From NCBI RefSeq assembly GCF_016907555.1, contig NZ_JAFBCE010000001.1, positions 124,001 to 188,000 of the forward strand: 64,000 nt of DNA, read 5' to 3'. How positions within the stretch are numbered: the stretch's first letter is position 1; each line of letters opens with the position of its first letter. Positions 19,151-26,848 of the stretch are shown one piece after another. The notes below the pieces were generated by a model, which ran no database searches, was not told the origin of the DNA, and saw nothing but the letters and a program-made list of their open reading frames with translations. A program made the position numbers and the translations under genes. The stretch comes from Microbacterium laevaniformans. Lineage in GTDB: Bacteria; Actinomycetota; Actinomycetes; Actinomycetales; Microbacteriaceae.

Positions 19151-19650
19151 CGTGTGATCCCCAGCACGGACGAACGCTGCAATGCAGTCGGCATTTTGCC
19201 CCCCAGCAAACCGACGGACGAATCGAAATCCGTCCACCCCCAGTAAGACGACGCGAAGACCCCCGTCTCCTGCGGACCAACCCCCCGGCTGTCACGCGTG
19301 CGTCGTGGGCGACTCTACCCCGCGAATCGCGTCGAGCGCCACCGCGAGTATTCAGCCTGTGGACGGATGCCGTCCCTCGAGCATTTCTCGGTCGTTGGGC
19401 GCCGCGCCGCGCGCCGAGTCGAATTGCCCTACCCCAAGTGCGTCGACGACGGCTGCCCGTCGCTGCGCGGCCACGCGCGGCGCGGCATCCCAGATCTGCG
19501 TCATCCGCTCGGCGTCGAACGCCGGCCCGCCGGGGTCTCCGCACTTCCTTGCTGCGACCGGCCGCAGACCGGCTCAAAGGCCCCGGGGTGCCTCCGATGA
19601 GAGGCGGTCGCGAGGTATTTCGACTCGCTGCGCTCGCTGGTCAAGTCCCC
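19151..19650. other. Non-coding gap upstream of the polysaccharide operon
   Basis: About 500 bp with no convincing gene. It separates the exopolysaccharide operon from the IS256 remnant and must contain the operon promoter, which I cannot place with confidence. Bases 19551-19590 hold a GACCGGC-type imperfect palindrome like the one near 31615-31650. Bases 19617-19650 hold a copy of the dispersed CGACTCGCTGCGCTCGC repeat that abuts the left end of the IS256 element. Confidence 0.6.
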
Positions 19651-20618
19651 GGCAGTGGTGTAGCGCTTGGTCCTTCGATCTGAGGGGTTAGGCGCTGAGT
19701 TCGAGGGTGGTGTCGGTCACCTCCTCGATGTCGGTGTCGGCGATGAGGGTGAGTCTGCTTTTGGCGAGGACGTCGAGGCCGAGGTAGCGGCGGCCTTCGG
19801 CCCATTCGTCGGTCTGCTCGGCAAGGACCGCGCCGACGAGGCGGATGATCGCGTCGCGGTTGGGGAAGATGCCGACGCTGTCGGTGCGGCGGCGGATCTC
19901 GCGGTTGAGTCTCTCGTTGGGGTTGTTGGACCAGATCTGCTGCCAGAGGCCCTCGGGGAACCCGGCGAACGCGAGGATGTCTGCTCGGGCGTTGTCGAGG
20001 TGCTCGTGCGCGTCGGGGAGCTTGTCGTCGACATAGTCCAGGAGCCGGTCGGCGAAGTAGCTGTTCCAGGCCGCTCCCGTCTCACTGGTCGCGACGCGCA
20101 GGCCGAGGACTTCGCGGCGCCCGTCGGCGTTGACCCCGGTCGCGACGAGCACGACGCCGTTGGTGACACGCCCGCCTTCGCGGACCTTCATGGTGAGCGC
20201 GTCGGCGGCGGCGAACGTGAATGGGCCGGCATCGCCCAAGGGCCGGCGCCGGAACTGGTCGACGTGCTCGTCGAGCTCGGCCGCCATCCGCGAGACCTGG
20301 GACTTGGACAGCGAGTGGATCCCGAGGGTCTTGACCAGCTTGTCCATCCGTCGGGTGGAGACACCGGCGAGGTAGCAGTCCGCGACGACGGTGATCATCG
20401 CCGTCTCGGCACGTTTGCGGCGCTCCAGCAACCAGTCCGGGAAGTACGTCCCCTGCCGCAGCTTCGGGATCGCGACGTCGACGGTCCCGACCCGGGTGTC
20501 GAGGTCGCGGTGCCGGTACCCGTTGCGTTGCGCGACACGGTCAGCGCTGGGCTTGCCCCATTCGGCGCCGACGACGGCGTCCACGTCGGCGGACAGCAGC
20601 GCGTTTGAGCCGCCCCCT

Positions 20619-21434
20619 TCATTCGGTCCGGACGTTTTGTGAGTCGTCGGTTTCCATTTGATGGGTGCACTGTCGAGCGTACTCGGCTGGGGGTAGGTAG
20701 CCGAGCGAGGAGTGCCGGCGGTGGTGGTTGTACTCGTCCTTCCAGTCGCCGATGATGACCTGCGCGTGCAGCAGCGAGTAGAAGCTGTTGATGTTGAGAC
20801 ACTCGTCGCGGATCCGGCTGTTGAACGACTCGACGTACCCGTTGCGCCACGGCGAGCCCGGAGGGATGTAGGACAGGCCGGTGCGGGTGCCGGCCCAGTC
20901 GGCCATCGCCTCGCTGATGAACTCCGGCCCGTTGTCCGACCTGAGCACCGCCGGGGCGCCCCGGGCGGCGACGAGGTCCTCGAGGTGGGCGGTGAGGCGG
21001 TCGGCGGTAATCGAGCGCTCCACGAGGCCGCCGATGCACTCCCGGGTGTGTTCGTCGACGATCGAGCAGATCTTGATCGGTCGGCCGTGCTCGTCGGCGT
21101 CGAACTGAAAGTCCACCGCCCACACCACGTTCGGCGCGTCCGCCGTCGGCGCGTCGACGGTCGAGGACCCGACGCGCTTGCGTCGACGCCGCTGCGGGAC
21201 CCGGAGCCCTTCGTCACGCCACAGGCGTTGGATCTTCTTGTGGTTCACCACCCACCCCTCGGCGCGGGCGTCATGGTACGCCCGCCGATACCCGTAGCGG
21301 GGATGGTCCTTCGTCCAGGCGCGCAGCCACTCCCTGAACGCCCGATCCGGGTCCAAGGCCGTGTCGCCCTTGAGCGGTCGCCGATACGCGGAGCGGCTCA
21401 GCCCGACCAGACGGCACGCCATCCGTTCGCTCAC
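20619..21434 (-). CDS. IS3-family transposase OrfB
   Basis: Catalytic DDE subunit of the IS3-family transposase (271 aa from GTG 21434; the frame is open further upstream, as expected if it is made as an OrfAB fusion by -1 frameshifting). The HTH_21-like segment ([18 protein letters not shown]) is followed by the rve integrase core with [10 protein letters not shown] (first Asp), LRSDNGPEF (second Asp) and [14 protein letters not shown] (Glu), then the usual [17 protein letters not shown] tail. Confidence 0.9.
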   Translation of the reverse strand: MSERMACRLVGLSRSAYRRPLKGDTALDPDRAFREWLRAWTKDHPRYGYRRAYHDARAEGWVVNHKKIQRLWRDEGLRVPQRRRRKRVGSSTVDAPTADAPNVVWAVDFQFDADEHGRPIKICSIVDEHTRECIGGLVERSITADRLTAHLEDLVAARGAPAVLRSDNGPEFISEAMADWAGTRTGLSYIPPGSPWRNGYVESFNSRIRDECLNINSFYSLLHAQVIIGDWKDEYNHHRRHSSLGYLPPAEYARQCTHQMETDDSQNVRTE

Positions 21435-21484
21435 CCACAGCTTGCGCTTGAGGTGATCGACGGCGGCGCGGCGCCTGTCCGGGC

Positions 21485-21769
21485 TTAGAAGTTTCCCTCA
21501 GCCAGCTCCTTGAGCGCGGCCTTCTCCAGCTCCGCTTCCGCGAGCAGACGCTTCAGGGTCGCGTTCTGCTTCTCCAGCTCCTTCAGGCGCTTTGCGTCGT
21601 CGGCCTTGAGGCCGCCGTACTGGTTCCGCCACCGGTAGTACGTCTGCTCGGACACCCCGAGCTCCCGGCACACCGCCGCGACGTTCTGACCGTCGGCGAG
21701 CATCCTGTCGGCCTGCGCGAGCTTACGGACGACCTGCTCCGGGGTGTGACGCTTCCTGCTGTTCGTCAT
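21485..21769 (-). CDS. IS3-family transposase OrfA
   Basis: 94-residue DNA-binding subunit. ATG 21769 gives MTNSRKRHTPEQVVRKLAQA; an in-frame extension to 21820 is unsupported. A helix-turn-helix (NVAAVCRELGVSEQTYYRWR) is followed by a leucine-zipper-like helix (KRLKELEKQNATLKRLLAEA) for multimerisation. The stop lies 50 bp before the GTG of OrfB, and the two frames differ, consistent with frameshift fusion. Confidence 0.88.
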   Translation of the reverse strand: MTNSRKRHTPEQVVRKLAQADRMLADGQNVAAVCRELGVSEQTYYRWRNQYGGLKADDAKRLKELEKQNATLKRLLAEAELEKAALKELAEGNF

Positions 21770-22126
21770 GATCTGACCAGTCTCCCTGCCCGCGACCGCG
21801 GGCAACAGGACGACTCTCATAACAACTGGGCCTACGAAACGGGGTCAGCCCACGTTGATCATGGTCTGCAGCAGGCTGCGCATCAGATCCGGCGACGCAT
21901 CGGACAGGGCTTCAGCGAGCACGCTCGCAGGGTCGACAATATGAGGTGCGGTCATCGTGATGATTCCGTTCGAGTGGGATGTGAGAGTTTCCTCGAAGGA
22001 TCACACGGTGACCGCGCTCACGTCGTGAACGACGAGCTTGGTCACCGCGCGCTACACCACTATGCGGGACTCCACTTACGTCGTCGTCGCGGTTCGAGTG
22101 AACCCGCCTGGCCTCCGAAACGCGGC

Positions 22127-22741
22127 CTAGCTTGGCACCGCTTCACTGAGTCCATCCATGAGCGCGGCCCCCGACGGCTCTCGGTATCGGCGGGCAAGCG
22201 GTTCGAGCATCTCCTTCAGGCGATTCGGACGCAGCAGAATCCCTCGTTGAATCGCCTGCGCGACGGCATCGGACACGAGTGATAGGTCTTCCCGCGATTC
22301 GATGAGGTCCGCGATCGTCCGCTCGACGCTCATGGACGGCATACCGTCGACGAACACGATGTCTTCGGCTGCCAGTGATCGGACACGGATTCGAACCCCG
22401 TTGATCCTCGTGGTCCGTCGAGTGGCGGCGACGAACTCGGATGCTCCAGGGAGCCAGTCCCCGATCTCGTGCAGCGCCGCTGCCGACTTTCCCGATGCGA
22501 TCACGGATGCCGTGCCGCCGAGAGCGAGCCAGTGGATCCTGATGGTGTCGACCTCAAGCATGCCCGTCGGTGCACCGGCCATCCGGTAGACGCCTTGCGC
22601 GACACGCTCGAGGGCACCAGAGGCCGCGAGATTCGAGAGGGTCTTGCGAGACACCCCGACTTCGGCCGCCTGCGCTGTCGTGACCATCCCCCAGCGCTCA
22701 GCGGCGATCGCGCCGAGCTTTGCAATGGTCGAACTGGCCAT
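22127..22741 (-). CDS. AbiEi-type antitoxin-like protein
   Basis: 204-residue protein resembling the AbiEi antitoxin family of type IV toxin-antitoxin and abortive-infection systems. ATG 22741 is chosen because the conserved part begins just after it (MASSTIAKLGAIAAERWG); an extension upstream runs into the preceding gene. The N-terminal winged-helix motif (MVTTAQAAEVGVSRKTLSNL, then LERVAQGVYRMAG) would bind DNA, usually the system's own promoter. The C-terminal region has the family's RVRSLAAEDIVFVDGMPSMS and ERTIADLIE segments. The usual partner, an AbiEii nucleotidyltransferase, is absent. Instead the gene lies 50 bp after an Abi_2/HEPN-like gene on the same strand. Solitary AbiEi-like proteins do occur in actinobacteria, so partnership is inference. 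Confidence 0.75.
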   Translation of the reverse strand: MASSTIAKLGAIAAERWGMVTTAQAAEVGVSRKTLSNLAASGALERVAQGVYRMAGAPTGMLEVDTIRIHWLALGGTASVIASGKSAAALHEIGDWLPGASEFVAATRRTTRINGVRIRVRSLAAEDIVFVDGMPSMSVERTIADLIESREDLSLVSDAVAQAIQRGILLRPNRLKEMLEPLARRYREPSGAALMDGLSEAVPS

Positions 22742-22791
22742 ACGGCATTTGTACCCCGAATCGAGGACAAAAGCTGTACTGGATGCGAAGA

Positions 22792-23475
22792 CTATGAGAA
22801 ACTCGGGCGCTCGGCGAGAACAGCGGGGAGTGACGTCGTGTTCTCGACCCATTCGCCCGCGGTTGGCGAGATCCATTGCGCGAGGTCGAGGGCGAGTCCC
22901 AAATCGCGTCGGAGATCACGCTGATGGATGGGCTCATGATGGGCGGCGCGGTTCCTGACGAAGTTGAGCTGCTGCATCCGGAACGCGACGTCGCGTTGCC
23001 TGGTGCGGAGGTCGGGATGTCCGTGAGCGAACGCGGCGTGCGTCGAAGGCACCCAAAGCGAGGTCAGATAGCGCGATTCGACCAGGTACCGCCAGAACCC
23101 CAGCGAAAGCTCGGCGATGACGCGCCCATGAACTTCCGGCCGGCGTCCCCGGTGGGTCGCTCGATCTCGGGCATGCTGAATGTCCTTGCGTCCTTGCTGA
23201 TCGACCGGCACGACATCAAGCCAAGACGGGTGGCCGTGCTTGCGGGTCGCCCAACTGCGCAACTGCGTGTCGAGGGCGTTACGGGCGATCACTTCGACCA
23301 TCGAGGTGAGCTCCATCACGCTCGCAGCTGCGCGCATGTTCCACTCATAGAGAGCGAAGGCGGCTGCGGTGCCGCCATCTGTTGCTCGGGAGTACGAGCC
23401 CAGCCGCTCGGCAGTCACAAGCGGGAGGAGCGATTCATAGTCCTCAGCGCTCAGGGCGGCTCGTTCGGTTGACAT
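22792..23475 (-). CDS. Abi_2/HEPN-domain abortive-infection-like protein
   Basis: 227-residue all-helical protein resembling the Abi_2 (AbiD/AbiF-like) family. Known members give abortive phage resistance and are thought to be HEPN ribonucleases. The key HEPN motif R(x4)H is present as FVRNRAAHHE (Arg174, His179), preceded by the family-typical ELSLGFWRYLV helix at about residue 121. ATG 23475 is preceded on its strand by AGGA at normal spacing and a TACGAT -10-like box. It is followed after 50 bp by the AbiEi-like gene, so the two probably form one transcript with toxin first. Activity is untested; the motif argues for an intact RNase site. Confidence 0.75.
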   Translation of the reverse strand: MSTERAALSAEDYESLLPLVTAERLGSYSRATDGGTAAAFALYEWNMRAAASVMELTSMVEVIARNALDTQLRSWATRKHGHPSWLDVVPVDQQGRKDIQHARDRATHRGRRPEVHGRVIAELSLGFWRYLVESRYLTSLWVPSTHAAFAHGHPDLRTRQRDVAFRMQQLNFVRNRAAHHEPIHQRDLRRDLGLALDLAQWISPTAGEWVENTTSLPAVLAERPSFS

Positions 23476-23862
23476 TCAGGATCCTGATCGTATGCTTGTA
23501 CACGAAGACCCCGGAACGATCACTGGCTCAGCCACATCGCCGGGGTTTCGTCTTGCCAGTACCCGAGTAGGCTCCCGACCCTGCGGGCGCTTCGCGTGAC
23601 GACGTCATCGGGAGCCTACTCGGGTACTGGGGAGATCTCGTCCGCCGCCCGGGGCATCTTCGCAGCTCGAGGCAGATTGGAAGGTGCCGATGCGTCGTGT
23701 TCGCCGCGTCGAAAGGCGCCGTAACCGGCACAAAACCGGCACAACGTCTCCGAAGAGCCCGTTTCGTCTCTCTCCGCTCGTTCAACGACCGGAGAGAGGA
23801 GGCGCGTTTCGTCTTGCTCCGTTCCTCCCGCGACGGGAGGCGAAAACCGCCCTTGAACAGGG
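23476..23862. other. Gap between the Abi unit and the tRNA-Phe repeat
   Basis: No gene seen. Bases 23510-23555 hold a CCCCGG/CCGGGG hairpin followed by TTTCGTCTT, possibly a terminator. Bases 23556-23630 are a large perfect inverted repeat, listed separately. Bases 23761-23800 resemble a degenerate copy of the dispersed CGACTCGCTGCGCTCGC/CAACGACCGG repeat. Confidence 0.6.
23556..23630. repeat. Perfect 23-bp inverted repeat with 29-bp spacer
   Basis: Arms 23556-23578 (starts CCAGTACCCGAGTAGG) and 23608-23630 are exact reverse complements, separated by 29 bp. There is no T-run after either arm, so it is not a normal terminator. It could be the two ends of a lost or miniature mobile element, or a protein-binding site. 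Confidence 0.8.
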
Positions 23863-23973
23863 CAAAGCAAAACCCCCGCCATGTAGAAGCTAGGCGAGGG
23901 TTTCTGGGACCGTTATAACGACGGTCCGTGTGGCTCCGACGGGCGTCGATCCCGTGACCTCACGATTTTCAGT
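23863..23973. repeat. Left attachment-site repeat with tRNA-Phe 3' fragment
   Basis: Left copy of the 111-bp direct repeat. It includes a hairpin at 23870-23903 (AAACCCCCGCC paired with GGCGAGGGTTT), which is a tRNA terminator when read on the minus strand, and a 43-nt tRNA-Phe fragment (23931-23973). After 23973 the sequence departs from tRNA, so this copy is not a functional tRNA gene. Confidence 0.85.
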
Positions 23974-24169
23974 TGTATGCGCCGGGTTTGTGGGTGCTCA
24001 CGAGCGCTCGTTTGCCGCGTGATTCTGCGGAAGTTGTGCTCGTTGGTGGTGGCTGGTCGCGGATGATTTCAGCCGGGCTCCCGGCCCGAGACCGGCCCGG
24101 AGCACCTCGCCGACACGCGGAGGCCTCCGCTCCTGGCACACTGATACGGCCGACTGAGCTGAGGACCGA
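23974..24169. other. Left edge of the island, non-coding
   Basis: 196 bp with no gene, and no trace of an integrase in either strand. It contains a GC-rich imperfect palindrome around 24075-24110 (CCCGGCCCGAGACCGGCCCGG). The promoter of the ParB-like gene should lie here; a GAGG ribosome site precedes ATG 24170. Confidence 0.5.
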
Positions 24170-24279
24170 ATGACTACTTACGAACCGAGAACGCTACCGC
24201 TCTCTCAAATTCTTCTGGATCCAAACAACTTCCGCTTCCAGGGTGACGCTGCCGTCCGCAGAGTTGCCGAAGCGCGGTT
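24170..24279 (+). pseudogene. ParB-like protein, N-terminal fragment (split by IS)
   Basis: First 36 codons of a ParB/Srx-like nuclease-domain protein, beginning MTTYEPRTLPLSQILLDPNN, the usual opening strand of the ParB-like fold (I..DPxNxR). The frame is cut at base 24279 by an IS3-family element. Joining 24279 to 26849 (dropping one GTT duplication) restores ...EARF-SEDGVQNAAF and gives a 377-residue protein. As it stands only a short peptide fused to IS sequence would be made. Confidence 0.8.
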
Positions 24280-24318
24280 TGACTCGCCCCGGCGTGTCCG
24301 GAGAGCGTTTTACTGGTG

Positions 24319-25251
24319 TCAGCCGGCTTTTCCGACCGGTTCGTTGCGAGCGTAGTCGAGCTGCTCGACCTCAAGGGGTGTGAGGTCGTCGATGGAGCCG
24401 TGGGTGCGTTCCGTGTTGAACCACAGCACCCAGGACGCGGTTGCCGCCTCGACCTGGTCGATGTCGCGCCAGGGCCCGTCGTGGTGGATGAGCTCGGACT
24501 TGTAGAGCCCGATCTGCGATTCCGCGAGGGAGTTGTCGTAGGCGTCGCCGACGGACCCGACCGAGGGGTCGATGCCTTCGTCGACGAGCCGGTCCGTGAA
24601 GGCAATCGAGGTGTAGACGCTGCCGGCGTCGGTGTGGTGCGTGAGCCCGGCGAACCCGGTGACGCCTTCGCGGCGGCGGGTGAACAGAGCCATGTCGAGG
24701 CAGTCGAGCACGAGCGGAGTTGTCATCGAGGTCGCCGCTCTCCACCCGATGATGCGGCGGGAGTGCGCGTCGAACACGAACGCGACGTAGACCCATCCGG
24801 ACCACGTCCAGACGTAGGTGAAGTCGGCGACCCAGAGCTGGTTCGTGCGGAACCGGGCGAAGTGCCGGTCGACGAGGTCGGCGGGCCTGGTCTCCCGCAG
24901 ATCCGCATCCACGGGACGCTTCCGTTTCCCGCGGACGACACCGGCGATCCCGAGCTCGCGCATGAGGCGTTCGACCGTGCAGCGGGCGATGTCGTGCCCG
25001 TCGCGACGCAACCGCAGCCAGAGCTTCCGGGCCCCGAGCACCTTCCGGTGCGTCTGCCACGTGGTCAGGATGATCGGCTTCCACCTCTCGTCCGACACGA
25101 TCCGCGGTGACGGACCGCGATCTCTCGCGTCGTAGTAGGTCGATGGGGCGATCTTCACGCCGTGCTGGGTGAGCACGGCGCAGATCGACTCGACACCCCA
25201 TCGGAGCCCTCCGTCGGCGCGGTCCTTGTGCGCGTCGATGAAGCCGACTAT
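24319..25251 (-). CDS. IS3-family transposase OrfB (outer element)
   Basis: DDE transposase subunit whose frame opens at 25251 (IVGFIDAHKDRADGGLRWG), overlapping the end of OrfA as expected for -1 frameshift fusion; an internal GTG lies at 25176. The HTH_21 region (VLGARKLWLRLRRDG) precedes the rve core with LWVADFTYV (Asp), HHTDAGSVYTS (Asp) and NSLAESQIGLYKSEL (Glu). The catalytic set is complete, but the OrfA half is broken by the IS30 insertion, so the element cannot make its fusion transposase. Confidence 0.88.
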   Translation of the reverse strand: MVGFIDAHKDRADGGLRWGVESICAVLTQHGVKIAPSTYYDARDRGPSPRIVSDERWKPIILTTWQTHRKVLGARKLWLRLRRDGHDIARCTVERLMRELGIAGVVRGKRKRPVDADLRETRPADLVDRHFARFRTNQLWVADFTYVWTWSGWVYVAFVFDAHSRRIIGWRAATSMTTPLVLDCLDMALFTRRREGVTGFAGLTHHTDAGSVYTSIAFTDRLVDEGIDPSVGSVGDAYDNSLAESQIGLYKSELIHHDGPWRDIDQVEAATASWVLWFNTERTHGSIDDLTPLEVEQLDYARNEPVGKAG

Positions 25252-25294
25252 CGCTTGTGTGGCCGGTCGAGTTCGGCCGCGAAGAAAGCCGAGG

Positions 25295-26511
25295 TGAACT
25301 CAACCCGTCAGCGCAACAGTGCTTGGAGCCTATCGGCTGGGGTGTCGAAGTCGAGGGTCTTCCGCGGTCTGGAGTTCAGGCGCGCGGCGACGGTGTCGAG
25401 GTCGGTCTGGGTGAGGTCTTTCATGCTGACGCCCTTGGGGAAGTACTGACGTAGCAGCCGGTTCGTGTTCTCGTTCGTTCCGCGCTGCCAGGGGCTGCGG
25501 GGGTCGGCGAAGTAGACGTCGAGGCCGGTGTTGCGCGTGACGGTCTTATGGTCGGCGAGTTCCATCCCGCGATCCCAGGTCAGCGATCGGCGCAGCTGCT
25601 CGGGGAGCAGGTTCATCTCACGCGAGAGGCCCGCTGTGACGGACTCCATGTCGCGGCCGTCGATCTGGACGAGCACCGTGAATCGTGTCGCGCGCTCGAC
25701 GACAGTCGCGATCTGGCTCCAGTGCCGCCCCATCAAAAGATCACCTTCCCAATGCCCCGGGATCGCGCGATCTTCGGCTTCGGCAGGGCGCTCGGAGATG
25801 GAGACGGCGTCTTTGATCTGGGATCGCCATTGCCCGGTGACGTTGTTGTGAACACTGCGGCGGATCGGCCGCCCGGATCGCAGATGCTTCTGCAGCTCTT
25901 TCGCGAGAACGCCGCGGGACTGCACGAACAGGGACTTGTAGATCGTCTCGTGCGACACCCGCATCCCGCTCCCCGCCGGGTGACGCTTCCGCAGCGCCCC
26001 GGCGATCTGCTCGGGCGACCAGTCTTCCCGAAGGCGAGCGGCGACGTAACCACGCAGCACCGGGTTGCGGGCAAGTGCGCATCTCTGCGGACGCCGCGCA
26101 CGGCGCCAGGCACGATCGTCGGCATCGACAGCGCGATATCGTCGCGGTCCCTTGTTCTTGGCCACCTCCCGACTGATCGTCGACGCGGGCCGACCGAGCC
26201 GGCGCCCGATCGCACGATACGACTCATCTGCCGCGAGACCCCGGGAAATCTCCTCACGCTCCTCGAGGGTCAGCGTCCCCGCCCGACGGCGCTGCGGCGC
26301 TTGGTAGAAGCCGCCGAACGGCAACAGGATCGAGAAGATCGATCCCGGCGGTGACCCCACCGTTCGAGAGATCTCACTGATCGACGCTCCCGCCTTCCAC
26401 AGCTCCCACACCTGTTGCCGCCGATCCGACGGTAAACCCGGTCTCCCGATCTTCGCCACGCCACACCTCCGAGATGATCATCGATGGTGTTGCGCTGACG
26501 GGTTGAGTTCA
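25295..26511 (-). mobile_element. IS30-family element nested in the IS3 element
   Basis: About 1217 bp with 24-bp inverted repeats beginning TGAACTCAACCCGTCAGCGC at both ends. CCGAGG is repeated immediately outside both ends (25289-25294 and 26512-26517). If the outermost GG/CC belongs to the element, the duplication reduces to 2 bp (GA), closer to normal IS30 behaviour. It contains one complete transposase gene and looks intact. Confidence 0.88.
25308..26459 (-). CDS. IS30-family transposase
   Basis: 383-residue transposase of normal length. The N-terminus has two helix-turn-helix segments (GASISEISRTVGSPPGSIFS and ESYRAIGRRLGRPASTISRE). The DDE core shows PGHWEGDLLMG (Asp), SLTWDRGMELA (Asp) and RGTNENTNRLLRQYFPKG (Glu), followed by the family tail LNSRPRKTLDFDTPADRLQ. 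No frameshift or stop is seen, so it could be active. Its insertion broke the OrfA gene of the surrounding IS3 element. Confidence 0.93.
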   Translation of the reverse strand: MAKIGRPGLPSDRRQQVWELWKAGASISEISRTVGSPPGSIFSILLPFGGFYQAPQRRRAGTLTLEEREEISRGLAADESYRAIGRRLGRPASTISREVAKNKGPRRYRAVDADDRAWRRARRPQRCALARNPVLRGYVAARLREDWSPEQIAGALRKRHPAGSGMRVSHETIYKSLFVQSRGVLAKELQKHLRSGRPIRRSVHNNVTGQWRSQIKDAVSISERPAEAEDRAIPGHWEGDLLMGRHWSQIATVVERATRFTVLVQIDGRDMESVTAGLSREMNLLPEQLRRSLTWDRGMELADHKTVTRNTGLDVYFADPRSPWQRGTNENTNRLLRQYFPKGVSMKDLTQTDLDTVAARLNSRPRKTLDFDTPADRLQALLR

Positions 26512-26848
26512 CCGAGGCCGCCTTCAAGATCTCGTTCGCCCGCCGCAGTTCCGCGTTCTCCCGCTTTAGTCGCTTGATCTCCACCGCGGCGTCGGTCGTG
26601 ACTCCGGGCCGGTCGCCCGCGTCGACCTGCTGCCTGCGGATCCAGGTGCGGATCGTTTCTGGCGACCCGACGCCGAGCATCTGCGCGACAGCGGTCATCG
26701 CGGCGTACTCGCTCGGATAGTCGGATCGCACCTCGGCGACCATACGGGCAGCGCGCTCACGAAGCTCGCGCGGGTACTTACTGGGACGTCCCATGAGACA
26801 GATCCTTCCAAGGAATCCTGTCTCCGGACACGCCGGGGCGAGTCAGTT

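Larger units (their letters stand above)
20606..21852 (-). mobile_element. IS3-family insertion sequence inside the IS256 transposase gene
   Basis: 1247-bp element with imperfect terminal inverted repeats starting TGAGCCGCCCC (left) and TGGGCTGACCCC (complement of right end), both followed further in by a GAGTCGTC stretch. It is flanked by a 4-bp direct duplication CGTT (20602-20605 and 21853-21856). Removing the element and one CGTT restores the IS256 reading frame ([10 protein letters not shown]). It carries orfA and orfB with all DDE residues and looks complete, so it may still be active. Confidence 0.88.
19688..21955 (-). pseudogene. IS256/mutator-type transposase, disrupted
   Basis: Transposase pseudogene in two pieces. 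The first ~33 codons (MTAPHIVDPASVLAEALSDA, bases 21955-21853) precede the IS3 insertion. The rest resumes at 20605 with [16 protein letters not shown], then [14 protein letters not shown] and the first catalytic Asp region ([14 protein letters not shown]). Reading then jumps from [13 protein letters not shown] straight to [17 protein letters not shown]. Family members have about 75-80 residues there, including the SDAHxG catalytic Asp and the RCRTHY segment, so these are deleted in frame. The third catalytic region ([15 protein letters not shown]) and the C-terminus are intact. The protein would be inactive even without the insertion. Confidence 0.85.
19651..22065 (-). mobile_element. IS256-family element, internally deleted and split by an IS3 element
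   Basis: Remnant of a mutator-type (IS256) element. Both ends carry the same 13-bp inverted sequence AGTGGTGTAGCGC (19654-19666, and its complement about 22050-22062). The transposase reading frame runs on the minus strand from ATG 21955 to the stop at 19688. It is interrupted by the IS3-family element at 20606-21852 and has also lost an internal segment. No clear 8-9 bp target duplication is visible, so exact outer limits are approximate. Confidence 0.8.
25248..26794 (-). pseudogene. IS3-family transposase OrfA, interrupted by IS30
   Basis: OrfA starts at ATG 26794 (MGRPSKYPRELRERAARMVA) with a helix-turn-helix (AAMTAVAQMLGVGSPETIRT) and a zipper-like helix (EIKRLKRENAELRRANEILK). It is cut after ILKAAS at about 26512 and resumes beyond the IS30 element at about 25294 with AFFAAELDRPHKR and a stop at 25248. 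Intact it would be about 107 residues. Confidence 0.82.
24280..26845 (-). mobile_element. IS3-family element carrying an IS30 insertion
   Basis: 2566-bp compound insertion. The outer element has at least 24-bp perfect terminal inverted repeats beginning TGACTCGCCCCGGCGTGTCC (24280 onward, and the complement ending at 26845). A 3-bp duplication GTT flanks it (24277-24279 and 26846-26848). Without the inner IS30 element it would be about 1.34 kb, normal for IS3. OrfB is intact and OrfA is disrupted by the IS30 insertion. Confidence 0.9.

Noticed and set aside
19151..19650. Small genes in the gap upstream of the polysaccharide operon
   Set aside because: Frames there give low-complexity Arg/Pro-rich translations without start signals.
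23974..24169. Integrase gene or remnant next to the left attachment repeat
   Set aside because: No frame on either strand shows recombinase motifs; the stretch is too short and non-coding.
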